A stretch of DNA of 64,000 nt from Camelus bactrianus (GCF_048773025.1 NC_133566.1:12495001-12559000), one strand, 5' to 3'; positions 25,095 to 38,454 are shown, counted from the first letter of the stretch. Made by a program: numbers and translations. The notes: a model not told the origin generated them from the letters alone.

Positions 25095-25315
25095 CAAGGC
25101 AAAGGCTTGGAGTCAAGAAAATCTGGGTGTGAGTCTGCTCTCTATTGATCAGCAGCTGGATGCCCTTGGATAAACCACTGAACATCTCTGTGCTTGCGTT
25201 TACCTCCTTGCAGGAAGAATTCTTCATCCCGCCTGTAGGAGGAGTAAGTGACAATAATGCATCTTAAAGTTTTCTATACAGTGTCAGACACCAGTTAAGT
25301 GTTTAATACATGAAA
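25095..25315 (+). repeat. MIR upstream of the CpG block
   Basis: GGCTTGGAGTCAAGAAAATC, AGCAGCTGGATGCCCTTGGA and ACCACTGAACATCTCTGTGC fit MIR. Confidence 0.75.
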
Positions 25316-25440
25316 ACCATCACTTATCTTAGCTGTTCTCACCTTTCCAGAAGAAAAAAAATTGGGGGGAGGACTGTTTTTAACCTCTAAACTATACTAT
25401 CAGGGAAAGTTGATGACGCTGAAATCACCAGTTTTTCGTG

Positions 25441-25482
25441 TACACACACACAAACACACACTCACACACACACACACACACC
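25441..25482 (+). repeat. CA microsatellite beside the CpG block
   Basis: CA units with single interruptions, immediately downstream of the presumed IL18R1 exon 1 in the direction of transcription. Confidence 0.85.
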
Positions 25483-25489
25483 CTGCCCC

Positions 25490-26290
25490 CGAGGCTGGGT
25501 TGCCCCTCGCCCCCCGGCCGGCAGCAGGGGGCAGTGGGAGGGGGTGTGGTGGCAGGCAGGTCTGCCCTTACCTCCAGGCGGGCGTCCCTGGGCTGGGGCG
25601 GGGCGGCTGTCCCCCCTTCACACGGGGCGCGATGGCAGAGGTGAGAAGGGAGGTGAGAAGCAGCAACCGCTGCCCCTCTAGCTCCGCGGAACGAGAAAGG
25701 AGAGGAGCCGCAAGTGTGATGAAACAGATAAGACAACTGGAGAAGGCTGAAAAAGAAAAAGAAAACGAGAAAAAGGAACAGAAAGTATGCGGAGAGAAAA
25801 GGCGTCTGGCGAAACTCGGCTGCGGGTGGGGCGCTGCTCCGGGGCCCGCGCCGGGGCGGTGTTCCGGGTCTGAGATGCTCCGGGCCGGGGGTCCTCCCAG
25901 TCTGGCGACGCTCTTCGGTGGGGATGCTCCGGGTTGCGGGCCCTCCGAGGCAGGGATTCCCCGGCCTGGGGATGCTCCTCGGTGGGGGCGCTGGGGTCCT
26001 GCGCGCTCCTGGTCCGGGGCGCTCCGGGGCGGGGTGCGCCCTCCTGGCGGCGCGCGGGGTATCGGCTCCTTCCGCCCTGAGACCCGCCCTTGGGTTCCGG
26101 GAGCGGCTCGATGGCGGGGGCGACGGCGCGCAGCTGGAAAATCCGGCGCCTCGCCGGGGCCGCGGGGGCTGCAGGCCCGGCGGCGCGCCCGGGTCCCGGG
26201 AGCTCGCGGGCGGTGGGCGGTGACCCGGCGACCTGCGGGCCGGAGAGTGAGCGCCCCGGGGCGGCCCCTCCGCACCCTGGGGCGGCCGGG
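25490..26290 (-). promoter_or_regulatory. IL18R1: CpG-rich block, candidate IL18R1 promoter
   Basis: An abrupt GC-rich, CpG-dense segment sits between the end of IL1RL1 and the IL18R1 signal-peptide exon. Sp1-like GC boxes occur near 25594-25606. The block contains loosely repeated GGGGATGCTCC-type units between about 25870 and 25985. It lies 5.6 kb upstream of IL18R1 exon 2 and contains a strong minus-strand splice donor, so it best fits the IL18R1 first exon and promoter. Long open frames on both strands here are a by-product of GC content. Confidence 0.65.
25565..25575 (-). other. IL18R1: Candidate splice donor of IL18R1 non-coding exon 1
   Basis: The minus strand reads CTGGAG|GTAAGGG with the junction between 25572 and 25571, a near-ideal donor. 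Joined to the exon 2 acceptor (exon starting 19934) it would give a short 5' leader of 27 nt from exon 2 ahead of the ATG at 19907. The upstream edge of exon 1 cannot be read from sequence alone. Confidence 0.55.
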
Positions 26291-26719
26291 GGTATAGATT
26301 TACGTTATAGGATATCGAGAGGCATAAATAACTGCAGATCCTTTAGACAACCTTCCAGAAAGATGATTTCTTTCCAGGTAAGATTCTACAAGGAATTGAA
26401 CGGCAGTGAGTTCAAGACGACACTCAAGGGTCTGGAGCGCAGCCTCCTTTTGCAGTTAAATACGAAATCACACACTTTACACAGCATCTCAGTTGAGAGT
26501 AGGATCTCCAGCCACGTGCAAAATCTGAGTTCTGATAGGACTCGCAGCCTGTAGGTGCCTCAGCCCTAGCTTTGATGGGCTGAGCCCCCAGAGGGATGTG
26601 AACGGTAAGGAATTTAAGAGAGTAGCCTTGGCTGTGCAAATTAACTTCAGTTTTACCAAAACAGTTCTGCCAAAATGTGCTACTCATTTCATAGAAAAAT
26701 TACAACAAGCGAAGTTTAT

Positions 26720-27060
26720 CAAATTTTTAAAAAATTGCTTTAATTGGGAGATATGTACTGGCATGGCCATGGCAGAATCATTTATAATGATGACCATGTA
26801 AATTGGACACATCACCTGCAGCACAACCATGAGATGGAACACTATGAGTGTTTCAAAATGTTAAAATTTAAATGACACGTCAAATGCTTTTATCATAATG
26901 TTGAGTAGATAAAAGTGTAAAGACTACACATTGTGTGATCCCTGCTATATATATGGTGCATTGAATTACAAATTAACATTTTTTAAAAATGCAAGTTTAC
27001 CCAAATGTTTAAAAGTCATAATCTTAGGATGATGGATTCACAAATAATTTTTGTTATTTT
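26720..27060 (+). mobile_element. Probable old L1 3' segment beyond IL1RL1
   Basis: CCATGAGATGGAACACTATG and ATGTTGAGTAGATAAAAGTG, then CTACACATTGTGTGATCCCT, fit the end of old L1s. It occupies most of the short gap between IL1RL1 and the CpG block. Confidence 0.5.
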
Positions 27061-27738
27061 TCTTCTATTATACTTTCTGTTCTTCTGTAACTTTTTCAGT
27101 GAGAAAAAAAATCTCTAAAGAGAATAAAAATATATGAAAGAAATTTTAGAACTGAAAAAAAAGATTGTAAAAAAAAACTGATCATAATGATAATCGAGTA
27201 ACTGGGGAAGAAACTCCAACAAAACTAGCAATATTGATACAATAAAACATAAGCATCTGGTCAAATAATGTCTAATAAATCCTAGCATGTTTGGAACAAA
27301 GCTTAGCACCAATGTTCTGTTCGAGGGGATTTGAGTGTTCTTCAAGATTACCTGAAAATTTAACTCTACAACTTTCAGTTTGATGTTCAACATGTAAAAT
27401 ATTGATGAGGAATAAGGAGAGAGAGGGGAAGAGGTAGTGAGAAGAGGTTGGGCCATGATGGAGAAGGACCAGCCAAGGAAGATGGGGGAGAGAATATACG
27501 GTGGAGAGAGAGGGGCTGAGAATAAAAATCTCTGGACATTTTACATCCACCCAGAGTCAGGGAAATGGAAATACAGTTAGTGCATGAAACCTGAGCTCTG
27601 AACACCCTTGACATTTTTACTTCTCTGGTACACATCGGGTACAGTGTCTGTGACCCAGCTGCGAGGGGTTCAGACCTACAAAACCAGGCATGTTGGCCAT
27701 CAGAGCAAGGGCCGCCGCCCCTGGGCTCTCAAGGATGC

Positions 27739-28097
27739 CTAGCTGGGAGTCTTTCTTGGAGGTTTGCTTGGCACAGGCATGTGGTACCTCAGGTGCTTCC
27801 AGAACTTGGAATTGAGGGACCGTTTGTTGGCCACGTGGTCCTCCCTCCACTTGAGGGTCCCCTGCACTTTGACGAGGTGCTTGAGGGAGTCCTGAAGCTC
27901 CTCCAGCTGCAGTCCGCCGGGCGGGCACAGAGCCTCCATCTCAACCAGGATGGCCTTGGAGTCGTTCTGGAGGAGGGCGCTGTGCAGGGCGACCCCCCGC
28001 TCGTAGGCAAACTCCTTGCTGTGCACGATGTCAGGAGTCAGGATGAAGATGTGTCGCCTGCTCTGCTGGATGCAGGTTTCCATGGCAGTGGCTGCAT
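27739..28097 (-). CDS. IL1RL1: IL1RL1 exon 11: TIR C-terminal part and stop
   Basis: The coding part is 359 nt. It encodes ATAMETCIQQSRRHIFILTP, WREDHVANKRSLNSKFWKHL (FWKH is TIR box 3) and VPSKPPRKTPS, then TAG at 27741-27739. Human ST2 continues about ten residues further (SSLTPLAAQKQ-like tail). The bases after the TAG still resemble that tail (GCATCCTTGAGAGCCCAG), which suggests a single-codon change to stop. The acceptor is CCTAG. I did not find a convincing canonical poly(A) signal downstream. Confidence 0.96.
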
Positions 28098-31000
28098 CTA
28101 GGAACAAAAGACACAGACAGGGTGTCCCAGTGTTGTGTCTGTAAGTCTAATGCTTTGATCATAAATATTCTGAACTTTAAGAAAAACTCTTATTGTTATA
28201 ATCAGGTGTGAGATTCTGATACTGATCAGGTCGCTTATTCAGAAAGGTGGGCGTGTACACGGATAGAGGACTTGTTGTGTCATCTTACATCTTTCACTGT
28301 GAGAATATCAACCCCACGCCCTCCTCTTTCCCAGGCAGGCGGGTCCTAACTAAACAGAGTCCTTCAGTTCAAGGTGAACATTGAGAGATTCAGCAGGAGA
28401 CTTGGAATTCAGGCTCATTAGCTACATACTATCTTCTTGGGATATTAGCTTCCATGTTATAAAAGGACTTAGAATTTTAACTCTCATATCAAAGAGCACA
28501 AACTCAGGAACCCTTGCTTCTCCGAATTGACTTAATTCTCCAGGGAGTCCTGGGTCCAATCCACGCCCCCTCCCATAGTCTCAGTTTTAGAAGCTGATTT
28601 GATCAGACTAGAGAAATCTTAAGAAAGATCGGATTCCCTCATCAAGTCAATGTTTGTAGAGCATCAGGTTCACTGTGACTCACTTCACTTCTGGGTGGGC
28701 TGAGAACATGTAAAACACTCAGTTCTCAGGGCAAGGAGGTACCAGCGTGATTAAGGAGGCACAACCATGAACAAAACAACTCAAGATGTTCTTACAGAGT
28801 GGTGGCTAAAGACCGCCAATCGACGAAGTCGGCAGTAAGGAAATGAATGTCAAACAGTGCCAGACAAACACCTTGTGTCAGTCAGGATCCTAAGAGAAAG
28901 CATGGCACACTCGAAAGGACTGAGTAAAGAGACTTTAGTGAAGATGTGGGCAGAGCCAAGGGAAATCAGTGAGGAATGGTGCAGAGCCCCACAACTGGGC
29001 ATACCGGGGAGCCAGGGCCACCCACCACGTGTGAACGGGAGGGAGCGGTTACGGTGCCCAAGCTGTGTCGTGGCTGAGGAGGGCTGGCCGACAGGAGCCA
29101 GGGCTCCAGCGGAGAGGTGCACAGCTACCCTGGCAACCCCATCCGGACTGGGCAGGGGTGCGTCCTGCCCTCTGAGCGCCTGCCAGTGTCTCTTATTAGC
29201 CAAACCCAGCGTGGAGCAGAGGGCAAGGGGCTGATGGATTCCATGAGGGTCAGCCATGCAGAGCCACTGGATAGAGAAGGGTACAGAGTGGATTTGAAGG
29301 AACAGATGGAAAGTAACTGTCATGGGAAGAAGTACACTGCATGAGCCCGTCATGAACTTTTTCTAAGGGAAGAGCGAAGTTTGGTGTTGTTTTATTGGAT
29401 TTTGTTTTACTTTGGTTGAAGCAAGTTCAGAGGACGTACTTGAGAGAGGGGAGGTGGGAAATCTTTCCAAATGAAATACAGCACAATCAAGGCAACAGAA
29501 GCTTAGTGCCAGCAACCTGGCACTCATGTTTGGCTGGGGAGGGTTGTAACTAGAAATGAGATTGGTCACCTGCTATGATGTCACCGTCTGCATGTCACCA
29601 TCTGTGATGTCACCAACACCTGCAGCCTCATGAGCAGAGGTTGAACATGCAGAGAGCATCTGAGCACCACGAGAGTCCTCTCTGCTTGCACAGGTAACCA
29701 GTGGGGAGAGCTGAGGAAGAGGGGGACCTCCAGGGAGACTCTGCTTACGTTGTCCTGAACTGTGCACTTTGTATGTCTCCCAGGCTGGTACGAGGCCATT
29801 AACGTGACCCAAACATTGCAGGGTAAACCAGATTCGCCTGCCGTGTGGACCTTTAATCCTGTAGTCACTTGAACCCCTCTATTCACTAAGAATGCCAGTT
29901 TAAACTCAGTCTCCTAAACATTAACGTTGAAGGACTTGATGCTCACGATGTCCCTGACTCATTTACATTCCAAATGCTTCTTGGTCCCTCAGGAATCCGG
30001 GAAGGGTTAGAAGGACGGTTCATAGGTACTTGACGTAAATACGGAGAGAAAGGAGAATGACCACTGAAATGCTGGGATTGTGACCCAACTGTCAGAAGCA
30101 CTTGAAATCGGCTAGGAATATTAAGAAACAGAAAACACGATTCTGTTTGTTTTTGTGAGAATGTAAGTTCGCAGACGTTTCACCCATATAAGGAAAACCA
30201 CAAAGACTTTCTGAGTCCTTTCAAGTATTTTAGCCAGTGCCTCTGGGTATTAGGACAAACTTCTCTGGGTTTTAAGTCCTCCTCCAAATCTTCTAGAGAG
30301 GCTAAGGAACTGTGAGTTATCCTAGACGTGGACATAGAGTGAGCTAGGGGCAGAGTGAACTTCTGTCCCTGATGTATGGTGATAAGTTTACCTTCTCCAG
30401 GGAGCAGGTCCCTCCCATAGATGCACAGCGTGTAGCCACATTTATTTTCAAGAACGTCAGGCAGAATCTGGTGCACGAAGTACTCCACAGAGCCGGCCCC
30501 CTCCGAACCGCTTTTGCAGTTCCGTGGATAGATCACATAAGCATCGTAGACCTTCCCATCTGAAAGTGAGAACAAGAAACACGACTTTACAACTCAGCCC
30601 TAGAAACTTCTCATCTGAGTCTTGGTGGACGTTCTTCAGGGAGCTTCGTGGTCATTGGCAAGTGCATCTCATCCCCGCAATTATTCTGGGATCCAGAGAT
30701 GTTGAAAACAGTCCACTGCTGTCAAATGTCATCAGGGAATCGGTCTCGGTCCCAAAGTCCCCCTTCTTATTGTCTCAGACAGAACAACAGAGAACAGGCA
30801 AGAGCCTGACCAGTTTAGTCCCAACCATATCATCAAGTTTGATCGATAATTTATTAATAAGTATTGACAGTCATGGATTAAGGGGCTTTCTGCTGTGTTG
30901 GACAGAATTCAGCGTCATCTTTTGTCTTCCCCATGGAGAAGCGAATTTCTCCCGGGGAAGTGAAAGTGCCAAAGGCCAACAGTGGCAAGAGAGTAGAAGT

Positions 31001-34000
31001 GTTTAAGCGATCTGAGTTTCCCACAGGTCAGACAATTATCTCTAGTTGAGGGACCCACGTGGAGAATCTAGAGTTTATCTGCAGCCAAATGAAAGAATGC
31101 TGTGCACCTGCTCACGTCTGGAAAACAGGAAAAAGTTTTGTTCATGTTTTGACTTCCATTAAGTTTTGCCAACACACATTTTCCAAAATGCCCTTTCTGG
31201 GGTTGGAGCAGATTTTATTATTGGGGATTTAGTAGGAATAGAAATCCTACTGGGGAGGGGGGGGTGAATTTGAGCTGTTGAGATGAATCTCAGAACCAAG
31301 AGAAACGACAAGACAAGATGGAGAGTGTCCTGTGAGTGGATGTGAAAAGGTTTATTGGTAAGATGCTAGCAAGCAAAAGGGAACCTGGGTTTAGAAGCAT
31401 AGCTATTAAGAAGTTATTAGACAAGTAACCAACAGCCATCATAGGACCTTTCCTTTTGAAGAAAACTTGAAACTTGCCACTTACCTTTCCTAGTTTTGTA
31501 CGGTCTAGCTACGTCTCTCCAGAGCAGAATAATCTCAATCCAGAACACTTTCAGAATTATCACCAAGACATTGATTAACAATAATAATATGACAAATCCT
31601 GCAAGTAGGTAGTAGGTGCTCTGTTGGTCGACTATTCAAAAGACAGAGGGAGGAGAAAAATGATCACTATTATTACTAAAACAAGAAAATAAACGAAAAC
31701 ATGGATTCTGGCTTCCATTGGGAGTACAAGAGATTCATACAAAGGGTGCCCACATGGAATTTACATGGCTGTTGTAAGAATCAGTAAATTAATGTTTACT
31801 GAGCCTCAATTCTGTGCAAGGCACAAGACGAGGCATTGTAGGAGATTTTCAAAGCATAAGAGATGCAGAGACACGTGTAAACTTAACTAAGACAGGAAGT
31901 GAAAGCATTAGTTTTAGCGAGCAGAGTTTTTAGGAAGGAGAGCTCACTCCATGATGGTCTGGGCAATGAAGGCTCCCTGTAAGATGAGGCCCCTGGAGGA
32001 TGAGTAAGGTTCAGGTGGCTGCAGGAAAAGAAATGCACTCTTGGCAAGAGAGGATGCTCTGAGCCCAAGGTCAGAGATGGCAGGGAGTTTTCTGAGGAAG
32101 GGGGAGAATCCAGTTTGGGGAATTACTGGAATATATAAGTGGAAAAGTGGATCCAGGACTAGGTTCTGATCAGACTCGAAGCTCTAGCTGAAGCAGTTTG
32201 TCTCTATTCTGGTCATGGGAGCCAATGAAGAGCGTTGCATGGTTTTTTAGCAAGATTAATCTGATGGCAGTGGAGGGTTAGTCTCTGCAGAAAAGGACCA
32301 CAGGTACTCAGAGTTGAATGGGATAGAGGTTTCTGCAGTATTGGGGGTGAGAGGTGAGTGGGGTCCAGACTCGTGTGATAATGAGAGAGGAACAGACAAG
32401 CCTGGTGTTGGCGGCATTGAGAAGGAAGAATCAACAAGTCTTGGGGACTTACTGCATCTGGGGTTGGTGACTTAGGAGAGCAGGTAAGAAACAAGAGCCA
32501 TGTAAATCTAATGCGTAGCTGATGAAGTCAAATGACTGGGTTTTAGGTCCTAATTAGACCCTGGATTTCCCTTCTGGGGAACGTTATTTAGCCATCACTG
32601 AGCCTTTATCCTTACTCATTGCTTCACAACGTATGTGTGCAAGGTGGCCCCATCTTCCGTGTATCAGATACAGACAAAGTGAAGGCGAGAACCATGCTTA
32701 CCACTAGGATTTATGGCTCCTTTACGTTTACGTCCTTCTTTAAGAACTGTTAACTCTCCAATCTTAAAACAGTCCCACTTAAAGAAAACTGGGCGAGGGC
32801 TCTCACGTGAGACTGGGCCACATATTTCTCTTTTCATGTTCATCTGGTCTCAAAGCTTGGGCTGCCAGTTTGGCCAGAGAAAATCACCGGCCCCTATCTG
32901 CAAATTCCTCCATCCATTCCTTCGGCTCCCTGAGTCTCCAGCACGGGGAAGGCAAGAATGACCAAGCTGAACTCATTCAACACCGAAAACTGGCCACGAG
33001 CTCCATGTCTGCTGTCATCAGTTTAAATGATAAATACTCCCTAAGTCAATTATTTCAGCAGGATTCCTCCCCAGTCCACTCTTACTTAAAGGGCTGTCTG
33101 GGTGCACACTGGGCATCCGTATTTCTTGTGGAGGTTGTTGGTAAGTGGTTACACATGCGACTGGCTACTTTCAAATAGAAGACGCTATTCCAAGGCATTG
33201 AAGGCAGTTGATGTTCAGTATCTTCCTAAATGTTAGAGACTTTATAAACGTATAAATAATTCCTGTATGTGATGGCCAAACATTGAATACTTTCTGTAAG
33301 TGCTTATAAACAGGAAACACTGGTTGCGTTTGAATCCTGCCTCTGTAACGATGCACTTGGTCACTAATCCAACCTCTCTTTGCCCCAGTTTCCTCATGTC
33401 TAAAAAGTCTCTTCCTCTTGGGGTTTTGATAAAATAGATGAAAAATTAGATGGGAAAAAATGAAACAGGTCCTGGTGTGTAGGGAGCAATGAATAAATGT
33501 GTACTCTTATTATTATTATGGGTATCAAGTATTTAATAATATTTAACACCATGAGGACACAGCGTTTTTGAGTTTTTGTTTTTAAAGTTCAAGACAATGC
33601 TGTAGTTTCTTTTATTCTGTGATTAGAAATAAAGGAATTTGGTGTGACCCTCAAGAGCAGCTGTGACAAAAGAGTTTAATTTACACAGTTGCTGAAACAG
33701 TGTAACCATGTTGATTTGAAGAAAAATAGGTGGACGGTAGCAAATGCAGATAAATTGAAAGAAGCGAAATCACCAAGTACATGTAACGTGAAAACAATTC
33801 CAATGCACAGGGACCCGGAGAACATTCATAAAAGGAGCACGTAAGCACAGAGTGGGCGTAAGGACGAGATAAACAAAGCTGGGGGGGGGGCGTGGCTTCC
33901 GCTTTCCTGCGGGGTCCACCGTGCCCACCAGCACCACGAACGTCGCCCTGACATAACATCTCAACACGATCCACATGTCCTGGGGTGACACAGCTATAAC

Positions 34001-37000
34001 TGGCAGAATCCTGGTGACACAAGAAACACGACAGCATTTAAAATCATCGGCAGTAGTCACGTTGCCATTTGTTTTATAAAAACTTACAAACCGGTGGTTA
34101 AATTTGAATTAAAACAAAGAACATCCCAAGCACCACCTCAGGCAGAGACTAAACGCTCATATCAAACTGGTGGTCTGTCTTCTCATCTCTCCCAATCATA
34201 TTGTGCCTTTGTGGGTTTATCCAAATTAATCTGGGCTACACCCCCACTGAGGGGTATAGTCTGGGAGTTTAGCTCTCCCTTTGACTCACTGACAGACACA
34301 CTGAGTAATTTCTACATAGTGGCACTTGGAGTGACAAGTGTTAAAATATCAAATTTTTCTCCCCACCATTTATCCCACTGGACTAAATGCTCCATCTAAC
34401 AAACGAGGTGTCTCTACCTGGACAAGCAAACAAGTGAGGGAACTGACAGGCGCCAGGAAGGAAATGTTTGTCAAACTATTTTTGCTGCCATCAGTGCGTG
34501 CAGTGAGACATGGAAGGTTTGGGAGAAGACCAGCGTGCCCCTGGGAGTGGGAGCGTGTCCTCACTGACGGGTGTAACGATGTCTGGGTGTGCTGGCGATA
34601 AAAACCACAGTGACTGATGGCTTCGTTTCTGTTTTGCATTCCCTACGGTGTATCTTCCTGTTGCCTACACCAGAGACAGGACTTTCTCTCCACCTGCCGC
34701 TTCCTTGTAGCCCTGAATATTTGCAAAAGAGGATGTTACATTTTGAGAGATTATATATAGGTCTGAAATTAATCCATTGAAGAGTAGTCAGTTTCATATT
34801 TGCCTAATTATATGCTATTGCATCAAGATAGGAGGAAATCAGTAAAAGCATGCTAGATTTAGATAAAACTGCAAACTAACACAACTAATTTGCCCTTCCT
34901 AATCTGTGAGTAAAGTTGTTCGATTTAACCAACATAAGTATGTTATTGTTTTATTGTGTCATGAAGCCTGTAGCTAGAGAAAGGGAAGTGTACAAAAACA
35001 GCCTTCCTGGATAACTCTGGTGTGTGTTCATTTTTTCATTCAGCAAGTATTCATTGAGCACATGCTTGGTGCCCAGCACTGCCCCACAGCCTGAGGACAC
35101 ACAGATGGGTGAGATGCCATCCCTGCCCTCGTGGCGTTTACAGTCACGTAGAGCAGGGTGTGGTGAGTGCAGTGATGGAGACAGGATGCTGCAGGAATGC
35201 ACAGAAGGAAGAGGACAATGTATTCCAAACTGGTGGTCAAGGAAGGCTCTTCAGAAGAGGTGGTACCTCAGTTGCGTGTTGAGTAACAGATACAATAAAG
35301 CAATGGGCTGAGCTACCAGACTTCCCCTGAGTTCCACCTAAATTGTTTAACTATCATTACAAAGCAGCTCCTAAGATTTTCTTACTGGAATGGGCAGCAA
35401 TTACACACTTTACTTTTAGTCCACTTTGTCAGCCTCACTAAAATAAATGCATGTTCTTTAGGACAAAAAAAAATACAAATTATAAAAAGGAACATGTTTA
35501 TGTTAACGACAGTTATAAAACGTAACGAAAGGACACGTTCACAGCTCACTGTTGGTGTGTTTTCCCTCCCACACAGTGAGACAGAGAGCTAACGAATCAG
35601 AAAGCAGAAGGATGGCCAAGGAAGCAGATGGGTGTTGAGGAGGAACCAACAAGAGGAGTGGGAAGGAGGAGGAGGAGGAGGAGGCAGACCCCGTAGAGAG
35701 GTAACCAGACAGACGGAAATGTTCCAAGAAGACCAGGCTACAAGTGCTCAGTGTTCTGAAGAGGAGAAGCACGATTCATGAGCCGGACCCCTCTGTTGTC
35801 TTGATGGGTCCCCCTGGAACCACACTTCAACATGCTTTTCTCTAAGAAAATGATGTCCGCTCATAGTCGATACAGCAAACTTGGGTGACCAAAGTCTCAG
35901 AAACACGCCTTACTTGGATTTTTCCTCCTGAGTCGTACGGTGTGCACGGCCAAGCCGTGGAAATTCAGGGCCAGACAGTTGTAGTTCAGCCACAAATCCT
36001 CTTCTTTTACACTTGCTATTCTTAAAACGGTGTTTAGACAAGTCAGCTCATTGCTAGAACTAAAAAGGCAACCTGTTACTTTCAGTGCTTACACTGCAGT
36101 TGCAAACTTTCATGAAAGGGAGGGGATGCTTTAACTGAAATTTTAAAATACCTTTGATTTTGCCCTTGCTCCTCTTGGATTCTTGCTTCACCAAAGTTTG
36201 CAACCTTGCTTCTGTTCACCTGCCACAGGACCTCAGCCATGATCTGAGAGCCTTTCCCAAAGCAGGCAGAACACGTTATGTTTGCTGGTTTTCCTAGATG
36301 AGAAGGAAAGAAATGCATCAATAAAATTAAGTTCTGCAAGTAGTACTTAAGTGCAATGAATTTAAATTTAAATTTAGTGTGAAAACACTCATCGAACACC
36401 TAGAGGTGCCATGAGTTGACTCCCATTTCCCTCCCTCATCGTCTGCACCTTCTCTGCCTCCCCCGTCTCCCATCACCTTCATCCCACAGCTCAGGCTGAA
36501 GCTCGGCTCCCTTTCCCCTCTCCCCTCTCCCCTGCAGCAGAAACTAAAGAGGTTTATCCGATACTACATTATAATCTAAGATTTCCCTTTACTCTAAATT
36601 GCTATTTCTTTTTAACTGCTCCCTTCCCCACCTTTCTCCTCCTACAGAATTCTCTTCATCTCTCTATAGAGAGATGCCTTAGTGGGTAAAACCCTTTTAC
36701 CTGACTCAACTACAATGCCAGTGTTTAATTGTTCAGTAAAAGCCCTCTCCATCCTCACTGCTGTAACTTGAGACTTCCTCCTTTCAGAACTGAAAGCTTA
36801 AGGGCTACCTGCTTCCTGCCTTGGGACAACATTCAGCCATCTCTTACAGAGCCCTTAGTTCCTGGGTCAGGAATTAAGCATATGCCAAGACATGGAAACA
36901 ACCCAAATGTCCATTGACAGATGACTGGACAAAGAAGATGGATATATACATATATATATATACACATATACATATATGTGTGGAATACTATTCAGCCATA

Positions 37001-38454
37001 AAAAAGAATATAATAATGCCATTTACAACAACATGGATGGACCTGAAGATCATCATTCTGAGTGAAGTAAGCCAAAAAGAGAAAGAAAAATGCCATATGA
37101 TATCACTTATATGTGGACTTAAAAAAAAAAAAGGACACAAATGAACTTAAACTACAAAACAGAAACAGACTCAGAGACATAGAGAACAAACTTATGGTTA
37201 CCAGGGGGTCGAAGGGGTGAGAAGGGATAAATTGAGAATCCAAAATTGGCACCTCTTGGGGAGTGATGGAAATGTTAGCTGTCTTGATTGTGGTGATGGT
37301 TTCATTGGTGTATACATCTATCAAAATTCATCACATTGTACATCTGAAATATGTGTAGTTTACTGTACAGGAACCAGGCCACAATAAAGGCGTTAAAAAA
37401 AAGAATCAAGTGTCTGGAGGGGTATGAGGAGTTCAGAGTCCCTTGGAAGGTGACAGTGCCATAAACAAACGATGAGAACACAAGGTGGTCCAGTGCTCTA
37501 GCAGAAAGACTGACAAAGCGGCACGGGAACACGGAGCGAAGGGTCAGTGCAGGGAGCAGGGCTGCCACAGGTGCCTCTGGACCTGATCGGACGGTGGCTC
37601 TGATCCTGCCCTCTGGCAGGCAAGGAGGCTGGCGTGGGGGATTTCACAGACAAGGTGAAATCTGAGCATAGTGTTGAGGGATGAGAAGGAGGGACCACAT
37701 GGGCAAAGGCAGGGAAGATTGTGGACGTGCTGCAAATCCGTGGACCAACCCTGAGGTGGTCAGCGTGGTCTCGTTTTACATGCTGAGAACTTTGAGTGGG
37801 ACCCCACTTCTAGTGGGGAGCCAGGAAAGGCAGAGATGGGCAGAGCATAAAGTCTGGCTCCTCATCCCTCTGTCACTGATGGTCCACGCCCCTGGGTGCG
37901 TCCTATCTGAGCCAAAGTGTCCACAAGCATACAGTGGGGACACTGTCTACCGCCTGGATAAAAGTGAGAGGGAAACGAGACAGCACACGTGAAGGCAGCG
38001 TGAGTTACAAAGTGCAGCACAGATGGAAGTGCTGAATATTGCTGTGGCCACGTACTCCTACTATTAGCGAGTGCCTGAGGTGGGTGTTTCCAAACATGAC
38101 GTCTCATTTAATCCTCAAGATCTGCTATGCTAATGGCCTGACCCGCAACCCCCGCCCCCCACCCCACCGCTTGGGGAATTCAGAACAGGGGTCATATGGA
38201 AGGATTTTCCATGCAACACTGACAGCATTCAAGTTTTCTTACCAATCTCCACTTCCCTTGTTTCATTTTGTGAAGGGGCTATAATCACTGGAAACAGAGA
38301 AAAGCCTTGCTCACCTGAAATTAAAGATGAAAAGAGAATAAAAATACTAGGAGCGCAATTGGTGGTCATCACTGTAAACCTTGTATTTTCATATTTCTGT
38401 CCTATTTCATAGTGATGTTTCTCACATTTTTCTGCCAGTGACCCATGGCCACAA

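Larger units (their letters stand above)
19935..25571 (-). other. IL18R1 intron 1
   Basis: Presumed first intron between the CpG-block donor and exon 2. It is rich in old repeats: L2 tip, two MIRs, an L1 segment, a MER5A-like element, two camelid SINEs and a third MIR near 25.1-25.3 kb. Its identity as an intron depends on the candidate exon 1. Confidence 0.55.

Noticed and set aside
25362-26297. Plus-strand 311-codon open frame (and a 235-codon minus-strand frame) over the CpG block
   Set aside because: GC-rich DNA has few stop codons on either strand. The frame includes a CA microsatellite and degenerate GC repeats, and I recognise no domain.
28857-29353. Open frames on both strands in IL1RL1 intron 10
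   Set aside because: No recognisable protein and no splice context. The sequence has the feel of an old unclassified repeat, but I could not assign a family.
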